Shown here: in pieces, positions 48,810 through 61,519 of the stretch
Layout: each line of letters starts with the position of its first letter
Position numbering within the stretch: position 1 is the first letter of the stretch
Assembly (NCBI RefSeq): GCF_040939455.1
Contig: NC_134119.1
Location: 13,256,501 to 13,320,500, forward strand
Direction of reading: 5' to 3'
Length of the DNA stretch: 64,000 nucleotides
Source of the DNA: Microcebus murinus
Taxonomy: Eukaryota; Chordata; Mammalia; Primates; Cheirogaleidae
The notes under the pieces: model-generated
The model's input: the letters and a program-made list of their open reading frames with translations, nothing else
Told to the model about the DNA's origin: nothing
Databases searched by the model: none
Translations under genes and position numbers: made by a program

Positions 48810-49085
48810 AATGTAGGTGACTGTCAATCATTTCACCAGAGTTTCCTGAGCACCTACTATGTGCCAATCCATCCTGAGCACTAAGAACACAGCAATGCGG
48901 GAAATGATGAAACCACTGTCCCCGTGGAGCCGACATGCCAGTGGGCAGGGCCGGAGGTGACAACATATGTAACACGACGTGTCAGATGCAGACAGGTGCC
49001 GGAGACAACTACAGCCAGGACGAGAGCCGGGAATGCTGGGGTCCCGGTGGGGCTGTCAGGGAAGGCTCTAGATCTGAGGACAGAC
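48810..49085 (-). repeat. LINE L2 3' region, inverted
   Basis: GAGTTTCCTGAGCACCTACT then ATGTGCCAATCC and GTCCCCGTGGAGCCGACATG are reverse L2. With 48300-48690 it forms a head-to-head L2 pair. Confidence 0.65.
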
Positions 49086-49094
49086 TTGCAGAAG

Positions 49095-49200
49095 CTGAGG
49101 AATTGGAAGCCCCCTGAGGTTAAGCACCTTGCAATTCATAACTCACAGATTAGAAGTGGCAGAGCTGGGATTCGAACCCAGGACGGTCTGCCCCCAGGGC
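49095..49200 (-). repeat. MIR fragment
   Basis: GTTAAGCACCTTGCAATTCA then AGAGCTGGGATTCGAACCCA is reverse MIR. Confidence 0.7.
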
Positions 49201-50336
49201 CTGCTGTTTTTCATCTCAGTTCTCTCCCAGCTCCTACCTGCTGTAACTTCCATCCCACTGGAAGGTTCATTAATAGTTTCGGTGGGTGTTTGATTTAACC
49301 CAGCGAAAAATCCCCCTCCCTCTCTTCCTCCCACTGCACGCTAGGTGTTGCGTGTGCGGCACGCGTACAGGTGACAGCAGCTGGCCTGCCGGGGGGCTGT
49401 CTGGAAGGCCCGTGCCACGCCAGCCACACGTGCCGTGGGCACGCCGCCACGGCAAAGCCCTGCGGAGTGTGCCGCTACGGCTCCCTGGCAGCGGCGTTCA
49501 ACTACGAGGGGAAAGCCTGGCAGAGGCCGGGGGCTCGTCCTGGGGCAAACCGAGGCCAACATCTGGTTAGTGACAGGGAGGCCATCCAAAAGGCCACGTT
49601 ACGGCCTCTGGTCTAAAGTTTCCTGGCAGTAAAGACAACCATCTCCAAATTGATACTTTTTCAAATGGGAAGGTCAAGTGCTCACCCAGATGACCCCCCG
49701 CAGCAATCCTCCAACGCCTCGTAAGGTCACAGAGCCCGTATCCGCCTGCCCCACGGAGCAGGCAGCCCGGGAACCGCTGCCCGCGCTCAGGCCCGCGGCT
49801 GCGGCGCTGGGCTGCTGCCTCCGACCCCAGCCCCCGTTTCAAGTGCTTGCCTTAGGAAAAAAGGTTCCCTCCGCAGACCTGCAAGTCCCAAGCGGGCTCG
49901 TCTAATGCGCCCCAGGAGGGCATGGCCTTAAGACGCCTCCCTGTCTCAGATCAAAGCCTTCTTGTCCTAGGTCCCAGCAGCCATAATTCACTCCTTGCCC
50001 TGAAACCTCGTGTTGCTTTTAAGGTTTGATGGTCCGAGCAGCTGCAGACCTCAGCTTTCATCTCTGCTGGGTTCATTTCCCCTTCTCCCACCATCTCCTC
50101 CAATCTTTGTCGCTTAAGTTATTTCCAAAGTCCCAGAATGTGGGTGTTGTTCTTCCCCACTCCCACCAGCGCTCGTGGGGTTTTTTCAGTCTTCATAAAA
50201 TCTGGAGGGTGTTCACATTCACCGAGCACCTCCTATGTGCTAGGGCAGCCCAAGGGACAGGCGGGGCTGCTGGCGTGTCCTGCGCTGTAATGTGTGTCTG
50301 TTTTATTTTTTGCCCTCTACACAAGGGAAGCATTTA

Positions 50337-50735
<399 letters not shown>

Positions 50736-51284
50736 CCTGGACTCAGCCGGGGGAGGTTAGTGTCACTGGCGACGTGACATGTCAGCATCACGCAGCCCCC
50801 AACAAGGTGCATTAAGATACAACGTCACTTGTGAGGTCTCCTTGCCACAAACGCACACCCGAGAGTGACTCATGAGCAAACGTCAGACACACCCAAACCG
50901 AGGGACAGTCGCCAAACATACCTGACCAGTATGCATCGAAAGTGTCAAGGTCATGAGAGACAAAGACAGACTCGGGGGCTGTTGCAGACTGGAGACTGGA
51001 GGGAGGCACGACAACTAAATGCAAAGTGCGGGCCTCGATTGGAAACTGGGACAGAAACCGGATGTTTGTGGGAACGCTGGTGACATGCAAATCATGCCTG
51101 TAATTTAGCTGAAAGCATTGCACCAGCGTCAATTTTCTGCTTCTGAGCACGATGGCTGTGCCCTGTGGTTCGTAAGATGTTCACACCAGGGGAGGCTGGG
51201 TGAAGGGCGGACAGGAACTCTCTATACTATCTTTGCAACTTTTCTGTAAGGCTAAACTCAATTTAAAATATAAAGTTAAACATA

Positions 51285-51450
51285 ATAGATCCTGATTGAC
51301 ACTTACTGGCCATGGGACCCTGTGCAAGTTACTTAACCCCTCTGGGCCTCAATGTCACCATCTGCAAAATGGGTATTAAAATAGCACCCACCTTAAGGGC
51401 CATCGTGAGAATCAGATGAATGAATATGGGTTGTTGAGAACTGTGTCTGG
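51285..51450 (+). repeat. MIR
   Basis: ACTGGCCATGGGACCCTGTG then CAAGTTACTTAACCCCTCTG and TCTGCAAAATGGGTATTAAA are sense MIR. Confidence 0.8.
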
Positions 51451-51884
51451 AACTCAGAAATCCCGAAACACACGGCACCCACTGCTGGGGTCATTATTCC
51501 CCTCACTCTCCCTCCTGCTGTCTCTCGCTGGAGAGAACGGGAGATGCCCGCACAGCAATTCAGCGTCCCCTCTTAGCATCCCGACCTGGCACAGGTCGCA
51601 GCACCTGCCAGGAACTGCCCTACAGTATGTTTGGAACTGACAAAGTGTAATCATTTCCTATGAGAATCCGGATGTGGGGCTTCCCTTTGGACAGAACCTC
51701 GGGGAAGCTCTCGCGGAGTGGGCACACCTTCTCACCTGCGACCGAAAGCTAGAAATGGGTCGTGGCCGCCCCGTTAGATGGAGCGCGAGCTCTCCACGCG
51801 GCCAACTGCTCTTCCTTCCCCCTCGGCTCCCCGACCCGAGCAGACACGCCAGCACCGCGGCCTGAGGCCGTCCTCGCAGTGGAA

Positions 51885-52330
51885 GGGGTCTCCGTGTCTA
51901 CGGTAGGCTGAGCGACGCCCCCAAAGTCGCCCGCGCCCTAACACCCGGAATTCGTGAATACGTTTCCTTCCTCCACGTGGCAAAAGGGACTCCTCGGATG
52001 CGACTGTGTTGAGGTCCTTGAGACGGGGGATTATCGCGAGAGCTTTAGTAGGAGGGAGGACACGTGACCGAGGACGTACGGTCTAGAGTGATGTTCTCGG
52101 GAAAGGGAGGATGGGGCTGCGAGCCCAGGGACGCGGGCAGCCTCTAGAAGCGGAAACCGATCCTCCCGCAGAGCCTTGCAGAGGAAGGAGCCCTCCTGAC
52201 GCCTTGATTTCAAGAATTCTGACTCTCGGAACTTTAAGATAACAAACGTGTGCTGTTTTAAGCCACCAGGTCTGCGGTAATTTGTTAAAGCACCGATAGG
52301 ACACAATACAATACCCGTGTCTCGGACACA
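51885..52330 (+). repeat. MaLR/MLT1-like LTR, CpG-enriched
   Basis: GGCAAAAGGGACTCCTCGGA, TCCTTGAGACGGGGGATTAT, GCCTCTAGAAGCGG and TGTGCTGTTTTAAGCCACCA follow an old LTR plan, ending near AGGACACAATACAA. Many CpGs occur where related copies have none. Confidence 0.6.
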
Positions 52331-52699
52331 AGTAAGAGTGACGAAAATAAAACAGGGCCCACCCAGGTCTCCTTAGGCTCAGCCCGGCTCCTCGCTGTGT
52401 GAGCCCCGCCCTGCTCCTGCGTGTCCGTGTTTGCCCCCTGCAAGGGTCTCGCGTCGCCCGCTCATCGCCCCTCGCGCGCACCGAGCTTCGTGGGGACTGT
52501 CGTTACCAGGCCCAGAATCACCGCTGGGGACTCGACGGGGAGCGAGGCACAGCCCTGCCCTGATGGGTCTTGCGGTGTGCGTGGAAATCCAAGGGAATGG
52601 CATACGCCACTTAAACTCAGAAAAGAGAAAGATCATTCTTTGAGAGATGTACAAAATAAATTTTTGAAAATGGACAAGCTCCCCCAATGTTATCTTAAT

Positions 52700-52860
52700 T
52701 TTGTCTTCGTAATAACCCATGGGGGACAGGAATCGCTCTCCACCCCAGCCATCTTAAAGATAAGGAAATGGAAGCTCAGAGACGTTAAGTAACGCGCTTG
52801 AGGTTGCACAGCTGGTAAGTGGCAGCGGCTTCCAGCTGGAGCCTGTGCTTCTTCCCCTTC
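52700..52860 (-). repeat. MIR
   Basis: AAGGAAATGGAAGCTCAGAG then ACGTTAAGTAACGCGCTTGA and CACAGCTGGTAAGTGGCAGC are reverse MIR. Confidence 0.7.
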
Positions 52861-53389
52861 TCCACGAGGCAGCTCAGATCCGTCGGATCCTTTCCCAGAA
52901 AGGCACCAAGCTGCTGAACTCGTGAGCTCACCTTAACAGTCTGCACTTAAGCAGTGGCATAGTTTACGGTGACAAACTTGGCCCAGAGCTGGCCCCCGGC
53001 TGGACTCTTTGTGGCTTTAGCCACCTGGTGACACATTTTGAGCAGATGAAAGGACTGGTCCAGAAAAGGCAGATTAGCACCGAGTCCATGCGCTTGGCTG
53101 GGAGGACTTGGCCGCAGGCCACCTCCAACACAAGCCTCCGTCAAAGCTCGCTCTCCGGACACTCAGACCAAGGCAGGGATGCTGCTGTGGGATGAGGGCT
53201 GGGAACTCCAGTGGCGGCCCACAGCTGTCACTGCTCTGTGCAGGGATGATAAGGGACGCAGACACCGCCACCCACGGGCATATCCACATGCTGGCTCCCC
53301 TCATGAGCCCTGGGTGGCAGAGCCTGGTAACAACTGCCACCTTGTCACACAGGGTGACAAGGCTCACCGTTTTACCTGGGCCCATGGCC

Positions 53390-53590
53390 ATCCTGAATAA
53401 ATACTACACCTCCCAACTGCCCTTGCAGCCAGGTGAGGCCCGGTGGCTGAGATATTGCCAATGCCACAGGAGTAGATGTGTTGTGTGCAACATCTGGGTC
53501 AAAGGAAAGTGTGAGGCTGTCCCTCTCTCTTGTCCTCCTTCCCTCCGGCTGGACCAGGACATGGTGGTGAGCCATCCTGGGTGCTAAGGA
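53390..53590 (+). repeat. Unclassified old dispersed repeat, split by MLT1
   Basis: AATAAATACTACACCTCCCA then ACTGCCCTTGCAGCCAGG and GTGTTGTGTGCAACATCTGG match the family at 21170-21640. It resumes at 54305-54485 with AGCAAGATGGAAGGAGTCTG and AGAGATAAATAAACTGCCAT. Confidence 0.5.
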
Positions 53591-54304
<714 letters not shown>

Positions 54305-54699
54305 GCGGGTCATGTAGAAGAGGAAAACAGTGTAGGGACTATGGAGCAGCAAGATGGAAGGAGTCTGGGGCTCGATCTCTGTAACACCCAGACTCTCGCA
54401 TAAGAGATAAATAAACTGCCATCCCACCGAACCACTGTTTGTTTTGGTCTTTGTCGTGGCAGCTGAACAAATACCCTAACATTATTCCTAAACCTTCATA
54501 TACCATTGATGCTGAACAAAAGTCTCCAAGACAGGTTCCTGTCAACTTTGAGAAAAGTTTTCTTGGTCTGCGATGGTAATACCCTCGATTATGTAGATGA
54601 GTACAAAAAGAAGTTGAGGAAAAGGACAGGGGCACCTGCAGATAGGAGTCCCAGTGACAAATCCTTGGGAGCATTGTGCTCCAGCTACTCTGGAAACTT

Positions 54700-55190
54700 G
54701 TAAGAAGTTTTCAAGACAGGGTATGGTAGGTTGCCTTCAAATACAGCTGCCAAGAATTCTTCTGATCCCTGTAAGCATATGCTGTTCCCTGTCTAAGGGT
54801 AGGTCCTCTTTTCCCTTCCCTTGAATCTGGGATAGACTTATGACTCACCCAGGCCTTGTAAGAGCTGGCAGTTTCTGCCTCCTTTCTCCTGGAACCCAGT
54901 GCCATGCTATAAGGAAGCTGGCTAGACAGCTAGAGGAAAAGAGTCCATGTGGAAGAGAACCAAGGTGCCCCACCTAGAGCAGCACCAGCTGCCAGATGAA
55001 TGAGTACAGCCTTCTTGGGCATCTCAGCTGAATGCAGCTGCATCAGTGGCCCCAGGCATCACCAGCAAGAGCAGAAAAACCACCCAGCTGAGCCCAGCGA
55101 ACCCAAGAAATTGTGATAAATAATACATTGTTGCTGCCTTAAGCCACTATGTTTTGGGATCGTTTGTTCCATAGCAATAACCAATGCACA
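54700..55190 (+). repeat. Unclassified old LTR-like repeat
   Basis: AGCAGCACCAGCTGCCAGAT, CCACCCAGCTGAGCCCAGCG and CTTAAGCCACTATGTTTTGG follow a known mammalian dispersed plan I could not name with certainty. Confidence 0.45.
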
Positions 55191-55219
55191 CACAGGGGCT
55201 GTTTTATTTTTCTTTGTAT

Positions 55220-55345
55220 TTCCTTAGGGACAGTTATAGTTCCCCAAAGCCTCTTATACTCTTCCTTCATAGCAATTACCACAATTGCAATGATTTAATT
55301 AGGTATGTGATGATCTGTTTAGTATCTTTCTCCCTTACTACAGCA
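55220..55345 (+). repeat. LINE L2-like fragment
   Basis: CTTCCTTCATAGCAATTACC then ACAATTGCAATGATTTAATT resembles internal sense L2. Confidence 0.45.
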
Positions 55346-56139
55346 GTATAGTGAGAAGCAGTATATTTACATGGTAAGAAGCATGTGCTTGGCCATAAAA
55401 ATTCTAGAAGTAAACTTAGAAAAAACTCTTCCAAACGTTGACGTAGGCAAAGAATATATGACTAAGATGCCAAAGGCAAATACAACAACACCAACAAAAA
55501 TAAATGTGGAACTTAATTAAATTAAAAAGTTTCTGCACAGCAAAAGAAATAATCAACAGAGTAAATAGACAACCTACAGAATGGGAGAAAATATTTGCAA
55601 ACTCTACATCCAGCAAAGGATGAATATCCCGAATCTACAAGGAACTCAAACAAATCAGCAAGAATAAAACAAATAACCCCATTAAAAAGTGGACAAAAGA
55701 CATGAACATTTTTCAAAAGAAGATGTATAAATGGTCAAGAAACATATGAAAAAATACTCAACATCACTAATTATTAAGGAAATGCAAATTAAAACCACAA
55801 TGAGATGCCACCTTACCCCTGTCAGAGTGGCCATTATTAAAAAGTCAAAAAACAATATATGTTGGCTTGCAACACTTATGGACTATTGGTGGGAATATAA
55901 ACTAGTACAGCTTCTTGGATAATAGTATGGAAATTCCTCAAAGTACTAAAAGTAGACCTACCATTCAATCCAGCCATACCCCTACAGAGTATCTACTCCA
56001 AGGAAAGTAAGTCATTGTATCAAAAAGACACTTGCACTCATATGTTTATCATAGTACAACTCATAACTGCAAAGGTATTGAATCAATCTAAGTGCCCATC
56101 AACTGGTGAGTGGATAAAGAAAATGTGGTGTATATATGT

Positions 56140-56182
56140 ATATATAAATATATACACACACACACACATACACATACGCACA
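56140..56182. repeat. TA/CA microsatellite inside L1
   Basis: TATATATGTATATATAAATA then (AC)n and CATACACATACGCAC lie at the point where L1 normally reads TGGTATATATACACCATGG. Confidence 0.85.
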
Positions 56183-56543
56183 CCATGGAATATTACTCAG
56201 CCATAAAAAAGAGTGAAATAAAGTCTTTTGCAGCAACTTGGATGGAACTGGAGGACATTATCCTAAGTGAAGTGTCTTGCGAATGGAAAGACCAATGTCA
56301 CATGTTCTCGTGTACACGTGGGAGCCGAGCGATGGGCACATATGGCCATATAGATGGTACTTTGGAGGGACTTTGGAGACTCAGAGTGGGGGAGGATGGG
56401 AGGGATCAAAAATTATATTGGGTACAAAGAATAATATCAGGATCACAGGTATACTAGAAGCCCTGACTTCACCACCATACAATTCATCTATGTAACAAAA
56501 AAACCACTCATATCCCCTAAACCTATTGAAATAATAATAATAG

Positions 56544-56579
56544 CAAAACAAAACAAAACAAAACAAAACAAAACAAAAG
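56544..56579. repeat. (CAAAA)n tail
   Basis: About seven CAAAA units form the expanded tail of the L1. Confidence 0.95.
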
Positions 56580-56584
56580 AGGTG

Positions 56585-56795
56585 TGTGCTTGAGTTTCTC
56601 AGTCCTGGATTTAGAGCCAGGTCCTGCCACTTTGCCATTGTGTTACCTTGAGCAAGTCACTCTGCCTCCCTACGACTCAAAATGCTCACTGTAAAATGGG
56701 AGAGAGAGAGTGATCACAGGATTTCTGAGAGACGAGACGAGAGGGTGTTAGGCAAGCACCTGGCATGCCCTCAATACACATTTGTTGAATGAACA
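56585..56795 (+). repeat. MIR
   Basis: GATTTAGAGCCAGGTCCTGC, ACCTTGAGCAAGTCACTCTG, GTAAAATGGGAGAGAGAGAG and TACACATTTGTTGAATGAAC are sense MIR. Confidence 0.75.
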
Positions 56796-56989
56796 TAACG
56801 GAGTTCTGCAAACAGGAGACGGCTGGACGGGCAAGTGCCCAAGGTCAGCTTCACAGTGACGCTGGCCTGACCTCCCGGCTGCAGAGGGCAGCTGGGGCCC
56901 CTCCCCACCCCGTTCTTCATCATAGCGTTTAGCGCCCCACACTACAACATGCTTATCTATCCTACTACGGAGATTGGTCCTTGCCTGTA

Positions 56990-57185
56990 TTTCCCACCAC
57001 AAAAGGAGATTTTTGTCTCTCTCGTCTGCGGACGCATCGCGAGCGCCTGGAGCAAGACCCGGCTCGCGGGACGCGCCGTCGAAGGCTGCAGGAGCCAACG
57101 CGCGAAGGCGAGCCGTGCTCGTGGGGGATCTCGGGAGTGGGGACCCGGCGGATGGAGAGAGCCCCACGAGCAGCGGCCCCCCCCT
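56990..57185 (+). other. CpG-dense segment, possibly L2-derived
   Basis: GGAGATTTTTGTCTCTCTCG then GGACGCATCGCGAGCGCCTG resembles the L2 3' end in plan, but the stretch carries far more CpGs than expected of a decayed repeat (GCTCGCGGGACGCGCCGTCG). Confidence 0.35.
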
Positions 57186-57574
57186 TCTCAAGGTGCTTTA
57201 GTGCCAGCGGTGGGGACGGTCTGAGTGACCATCCAAGTACAACCGAAAGCACAGCCCGTGAGAAGGGCCATGCTCATCAACGGTGGCCGACTCTTCCCTG
57301 CGCCAGCAAGCCCCACGCACGCCCTGCCAGCGCTCTCTCCAGAGACACAGGTTTCGGTACGTGGTTACAAGGATCTTCTGCCGCTGGACAATTCCACTTG
57401 GATCCCAAAACCTCGTAACGTTGAACTGTTCCTCTTGATCGCTGCAAAAATGAGATAATGACCCCCGAACTGCCCAGCGTTGATGGGGAGGGTGTGGACT
57501 CCTGCAGGCCCACTCACAGAGGACAGTGATGATGAGGGTGGCACAGTAACGCACACGCCAGGAAAGTTTCTGTG

Positions 57575-57715
57575 AGCTTTGCACGTGTCACCTCCTTTAA
57601 TCCTCATAACAATTCCATGCGGCCTGTGATAGCATCAGCCCACTTTATAGAATACTGTGGAACAGAGAGGTTAAGAAACTTGTCCAAGTCCACCCAGCTA
57701 GAAAGCGATGGGGAA
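57575..57715 (-). repeat. MIR
   Basis: CCTTTAATCCTCATAACAAT, GGAACAGAGAGGTTAAGAAA and TGTCCAAGTCCACCCAGCTA are reverse MIR. Confidence 0.75.
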
Positions 57716-58624
57716 AAAAATGCTAAGTCAGGCAAGTCGTAAATAAAAGGACAGGCACTGCCTTCTGCGTGCGACATTGTGGGAAGGGCGCCAGCCGGCC
57801 GCGTGACAGAATGTGGCCATACCCGTGACCACCGCAGCCGGGGAGCAGTGAGACGGGCCCGGGGACACTTCCCGGGCTGTAGCTGGAAGTACCTGACACT
57901 TTCTTCCTGGGACTCGGTGTGACCTCCCCCGCCTGTACGCTTGCCCCCCTCCCCCACGGGTGCCCCGCCTGCGCCTCCGGCCGCGCCGAAACGCACATCT
58001 GCACCGCCATGAACTTTCGTTCCCCTGGAACGGGTCTGCCAGTAAAAACAAAAGTGGCCTCGACACGCACACGCTCGCAGAGAGGCCCTTTTAAGGAAGA
58101 ATGCAACATCCGCACTCCCGGGCCCCGAGCCCCGTGAGCGAGGAGGACGCACGCTCTTCCGTCGCAGCTCTGCAGCCCTGGGAGGGGTCTGAGGATTAAC
58201 CCTCCCCTGCGTCCCTCGCTCCTTTCCTTCTCTGAGCATTTACAGTTGCCCAATGGTTGCCGCCCCCATACCCATTTCCTCTCCATTCTTGTTAAGAGAA
58301 TGCACACTGAGTGGCGATGCAGCCCGGTAAAAATAATCACTTCTGTACTCTCCCCTGCAGCCAGGGATGGCCCCATCGCACAAATCCAGCCAATAAAGCA
58401 AAACCTGAAAACTTCAGCTTTCCCAATTGTGGCACTGCTCCTTCTTGCTTCCCTCTTCTGCCTGCCTTGAATGTAGAGGTGAGGGCTGGAGGTGAAGCAG
58501 CCATCTTGTGATCGTGAGGAAACAAGCACGAGGATGAAAGACAGAGGCCAAGAACAGCAGGGCAGACAGATGGAGGGAAGCTGGGACACTGGGTTCTCGG
58601 TTGTTTGTGGCTGAATGAACTCTG

Positions 58625-58800
58625 ATAATGTGTGCCAGGTGCTGTGGTTTCTGTGAGATAAGGGATAGTTCCTGCCATCTGGAGGATCAAATACAGCCCA
58701 ACTCCCATACTTCACAGATGGAGAAACTGAGGACTGGAGGCTGAACGGCCAGGGTCATATATGAATTTGTAACAAAGACAGGATTACAACCCAGACTTAT
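58625..58800 (-). repeat. MIR
   Basis: GTGTGCCAGGTGCTGTGG, CACAGATGGAGAAACTGAGG and GACAGGATTACAACCCAGAC are reverse MIR. Confidence 0.6.
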
Positions 58801-58944
58801 ATCCTAATTCTAGTTTTGCTTTTTCTACCAATCTACCAAAATATGATAGAAACCCTCAGTGATGATAAAAAAGGTAATTTTAGATGACTCTCTTCTTAAT
58901 TCTCTTTTAATCTCATGAGCAGCCTAGCTCAGAGGCTATGAAGA

Positions 58945-59050
58945 GCTCCATGAAACGGAGGTGATAATAATTTCTACCTATACAGTAGTTATGAGCACTG
59001 AATGAGGTAGCACCTGGAAATATAGTAAGTATTAAATTAATTTTAATTAT
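58945..59050 (+). repeat. MIR fragment
   Basis: AGGTGATAATAATTTCTACC then GAGCACTGAATGAGGTAGCA and CCTGGAAATATAGTAAGTAT is the 3' half of sense MIR. Confidence 0.6.
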
Positions 59051-59222
59051 TACTAGGTCAAGGAGAAAATTTCTAATCTCTCTTTGTAGCTGAGAGAGAA
59101 TAGTTTTCAGATTTGGAGCCTAGGCTAGAAGGTTTATTTTTAGTGAATTTATTTTTACCAATCACCTTCCATTTATGGCAAACAATACTGGCTTTCCATT
59201 TCAGGTAGTGCTAGAAATTTGC

Positions 59223-59540
59223 CTTTTTTTTTTTGAGACAGAGTCTTGCTTTCTTGCCCAGGCTAGAGTGAGTGCCGTGGTGTCAGCCTAGCTCACAGCA
59301 ACCTCAAACTCCTGGGCTCAAGCGATCCTCCTGCCTCAGCCTCCCGAGTAGCTGGGACTACAGGCACGAGCCACCATGCCTGGCTGATTTTTATATTATA
59401 TATATTAGTTGGCCAATTAATTTCTATTTTTATGGTAGAGACGGGGTCTCACTCAGGCTGATTTTGAACTCCTGACCTTGAGCAATCCGCCTGCCTCGGC
59501 CTCCCAGAGTGCTAGGATTACAGGCGTGAGCCACCGCGCC
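59223..59540 (-). repeat. Alu, lemur type
   Basis: Reverse Alu with TTAGTTGGCCAATTAATTTC. It stops at CCACCGCGCC and lacks the last few 5' bases. No clean duplication was seen. Confidence 0.95.
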
Positions 59541-59890
59541 TTTTAAAATGAATTTATTTTTAAGTTAAAAGAAGTCTGTAAATTAAAAAAAAAAAATCAA
59601 ATAATAGTACAGATGGCACTTAGATGTGACAAAATCATAAATTATATATTTGAGTGCCCGAAGCTTGGGAAGCACTTCCTAGACCAAGGGAGAAAACCTG
59701 AGCACTCGTTCTGAAACTCTCGTCCCACGGTCATGGCAGACATTACCAATTGATCTCCGCACCCCTTCCCACTGAGTCCAACAAGGCCTCAGATACTCAC
59801 TGAATCAAATTCTCCAATGGCTTCCTTGATTGGTCTAGTCCTTTCGGACAGAATTCAGAACGTGACACTGCAACCCAGCGATGAAAAGAG

Positions 59891-59930
59891 CAGACCAGTG
59901 CAGACCAGTGCAGACCAGTGCAGACCACTG
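59891..59930. repeat. 10-bp tandem repeat, four units
   Basis: CAGACCAGTG occurs three times perfectly and a fourth time as CAGACCACTG. Confidence 0.97.
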
Positions 59931-60634
59931 GCAGTTGCTTGAAAGGCTGTGAGTCCTGGTAGGCTTAGGATCGGCTTTTTACCATCTGTATAAAAACTGT
60001 CCAATATACATGTATACCTAGACGTGCACAGACTTAAGTGCACAGAAGAAACTGGTGTGGGGGCTGCTTCTGGCGAGAGACCTGGGTGGCTGTGGGTTAG
60101 AAGAGGAAGGAGACTGAGCTGCTCCCTCCGCACTGTGCGCGGGTATTGAATTCAGAACACTCAACATATCGCTAAGGGAAAAGGCACGGGGAGGGGAGCT
60201 TTCCTGGTGGGGTAGAGTTGCCAAAGTTTCTGGATTTCCCGAGGATCAGCGGGTCCTTTGAGTTCTGGAGCACAGAAATCAGGTTTGCCTGTAGAATTCT
60301 AACTCCCTGGGGTGCGGGTGGCAGCTGAGTTCCTGTCCTGCCTCAACACGCCAGGGGATGTGGTTATCTGACTTCCCTGTCCACCTGCTGGTTATCTAAC
60401 TTCCCCAGGAGGTGGCTTAGGCCTCCAGCGGTGCCTAAGCTCCTTACCCGCTGGGACCCCACCGGGTGCTTCTGGCCCCCTGCAGCTCTGAGCACAAACC
60501 TAGCAGCAGGTGTTCTGCCTGAGCTGCTCAGCATAAGCCCCGGGACAGATAAGCCCTAAATCGCAAAGGTCTACAGGCTTTCACCTCCCCCTCCCCACAC
60601 TCCCATTTCTTGGGACAGTTCGACGTAATGGTAA

Positions 60635-60790
60635 CAGCAACGGCTCTCGGCCGGAAAGCCTGGGCTCAGACCCTGGCTCCGCCACTTCCTAGCTGTGTGA
60701 CCTCAAGCAAGTCACTCTACATCTCTGTGTCTCAGTGCCTACCCGTTAGGGTGCTGTGACGAGGGAAGTTACCTGCGCAATGTGACGACA
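60635..60790 (+). repeat. MIR, near full length
   Basis: GCCTGGGCTCAGACCCTGGC, TCCGCCACTTCCTAGCTGTG and TGACCTCAAGCAAGTCACTC are sense MIR core. Confidence 0.85.
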
Positions 60791-61249
60791 ACAGTGGCCG
60801 CCATAGGGGTGTGATTTTTATTGTGTGACGACAGAGAGTGTAGCAGAACAGGGAATGACAAAAGCAGCAGTGGCCGCATGTCCTGGATGTCTCTGAGGGC
60901 CAGCTCCACCGCTGAGCCCCGGACGCTGCACTTTCCCACCAGGTGCAGGTGGGCTCTGTGGGGTGGGCACAGGCTCCTCCATTCTGCAGGTCAGAGGCTG
61001 AGACTCAGACCGCGGAAGGAACTTGCCCGAGTCCCCCATTCCAGGAGACACGGAGACGGGCTGTCACCGGAGCATATCACTCTTCAAAGACTGTGCTGCC
61101 CGCTACTCCATGGAGCAGGATCTGCAAACTGGGCCAGACCCGCTAGCGGGCCGCGAGACGCATTTGGCAGGTGGAAGCGCTACTACTGAGCAGCTGACCT
61201 TCAGTGCCCAAACGGCAAACTCTCACCTGGCGCAGTCTGTGCCACGCAC

Positions 61250-61420
61250 GGCTAAGCACTGGCACCAAATAATTTAATCGTCACAACAACAACCCTAGGA
61301 AGTATTACCCCCATTTCCGAGGGAAAGAAGCTAGGCCACAGGGAAGTAAAACACAGCTAAGAGCAAAACTAGAATGTGAACCAGGCAGCCTGATCCACAA
61401 GGGGTGTCTCTTATCACAAC
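61250..61420 (-). repeat. MIR
   Basis: AATAATTTAATCGTCACAAC, CTAGGAAGTATTACCCCCAT and ACTAGAATGTGAACCAGGCA are reverse MIR. Confidence 0.65.
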
Positions 61421-61519
61421 AAAATACCCTACCTCCACGGCAGAGAAGAATTGCAAATTCTTTCAGTTGTGCCTATATCCAGACCCAGTGTTAAAATAGA
61501 AATGGTATGTCTTCCTTCC

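Larger units (their letters stand above)
55383..56580 (+). mobile_element. L1 3' part (end of ORF2, 3' UTR), relatively young
   Basis: Sense L1 from GGCAAAGAATATATGACTAA, through CAAACAAATCAGCAAGAATA and AATTAAAACCACAATGAGAT, GGAATATTACTCAGCCATAA and TGTCACATGTTCTCG, to CATATCCCCTAAACCTATTG then (CAAAA)n. It matches the L1 layout over 1.1 kb with less decay than the copy at 17885-19297, but frames are still broken. It is opposite to EYA2. Confidence 0.92.

Noticed and set aside
53179..53587. 159-residue plus-strand frame near 53108-53587
   Set aside because: Half of it is an old dispersed repeat. No gene features were found.
57723..58715. 330-residue open frame on the minus strand, the longest in the window
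   Set aside because: It runs through a MIR and GC-rich intronic sequence, has low complexity, no domain I recognise and no splice or start context. GC-rich DNA easily gives chance frames of this size.
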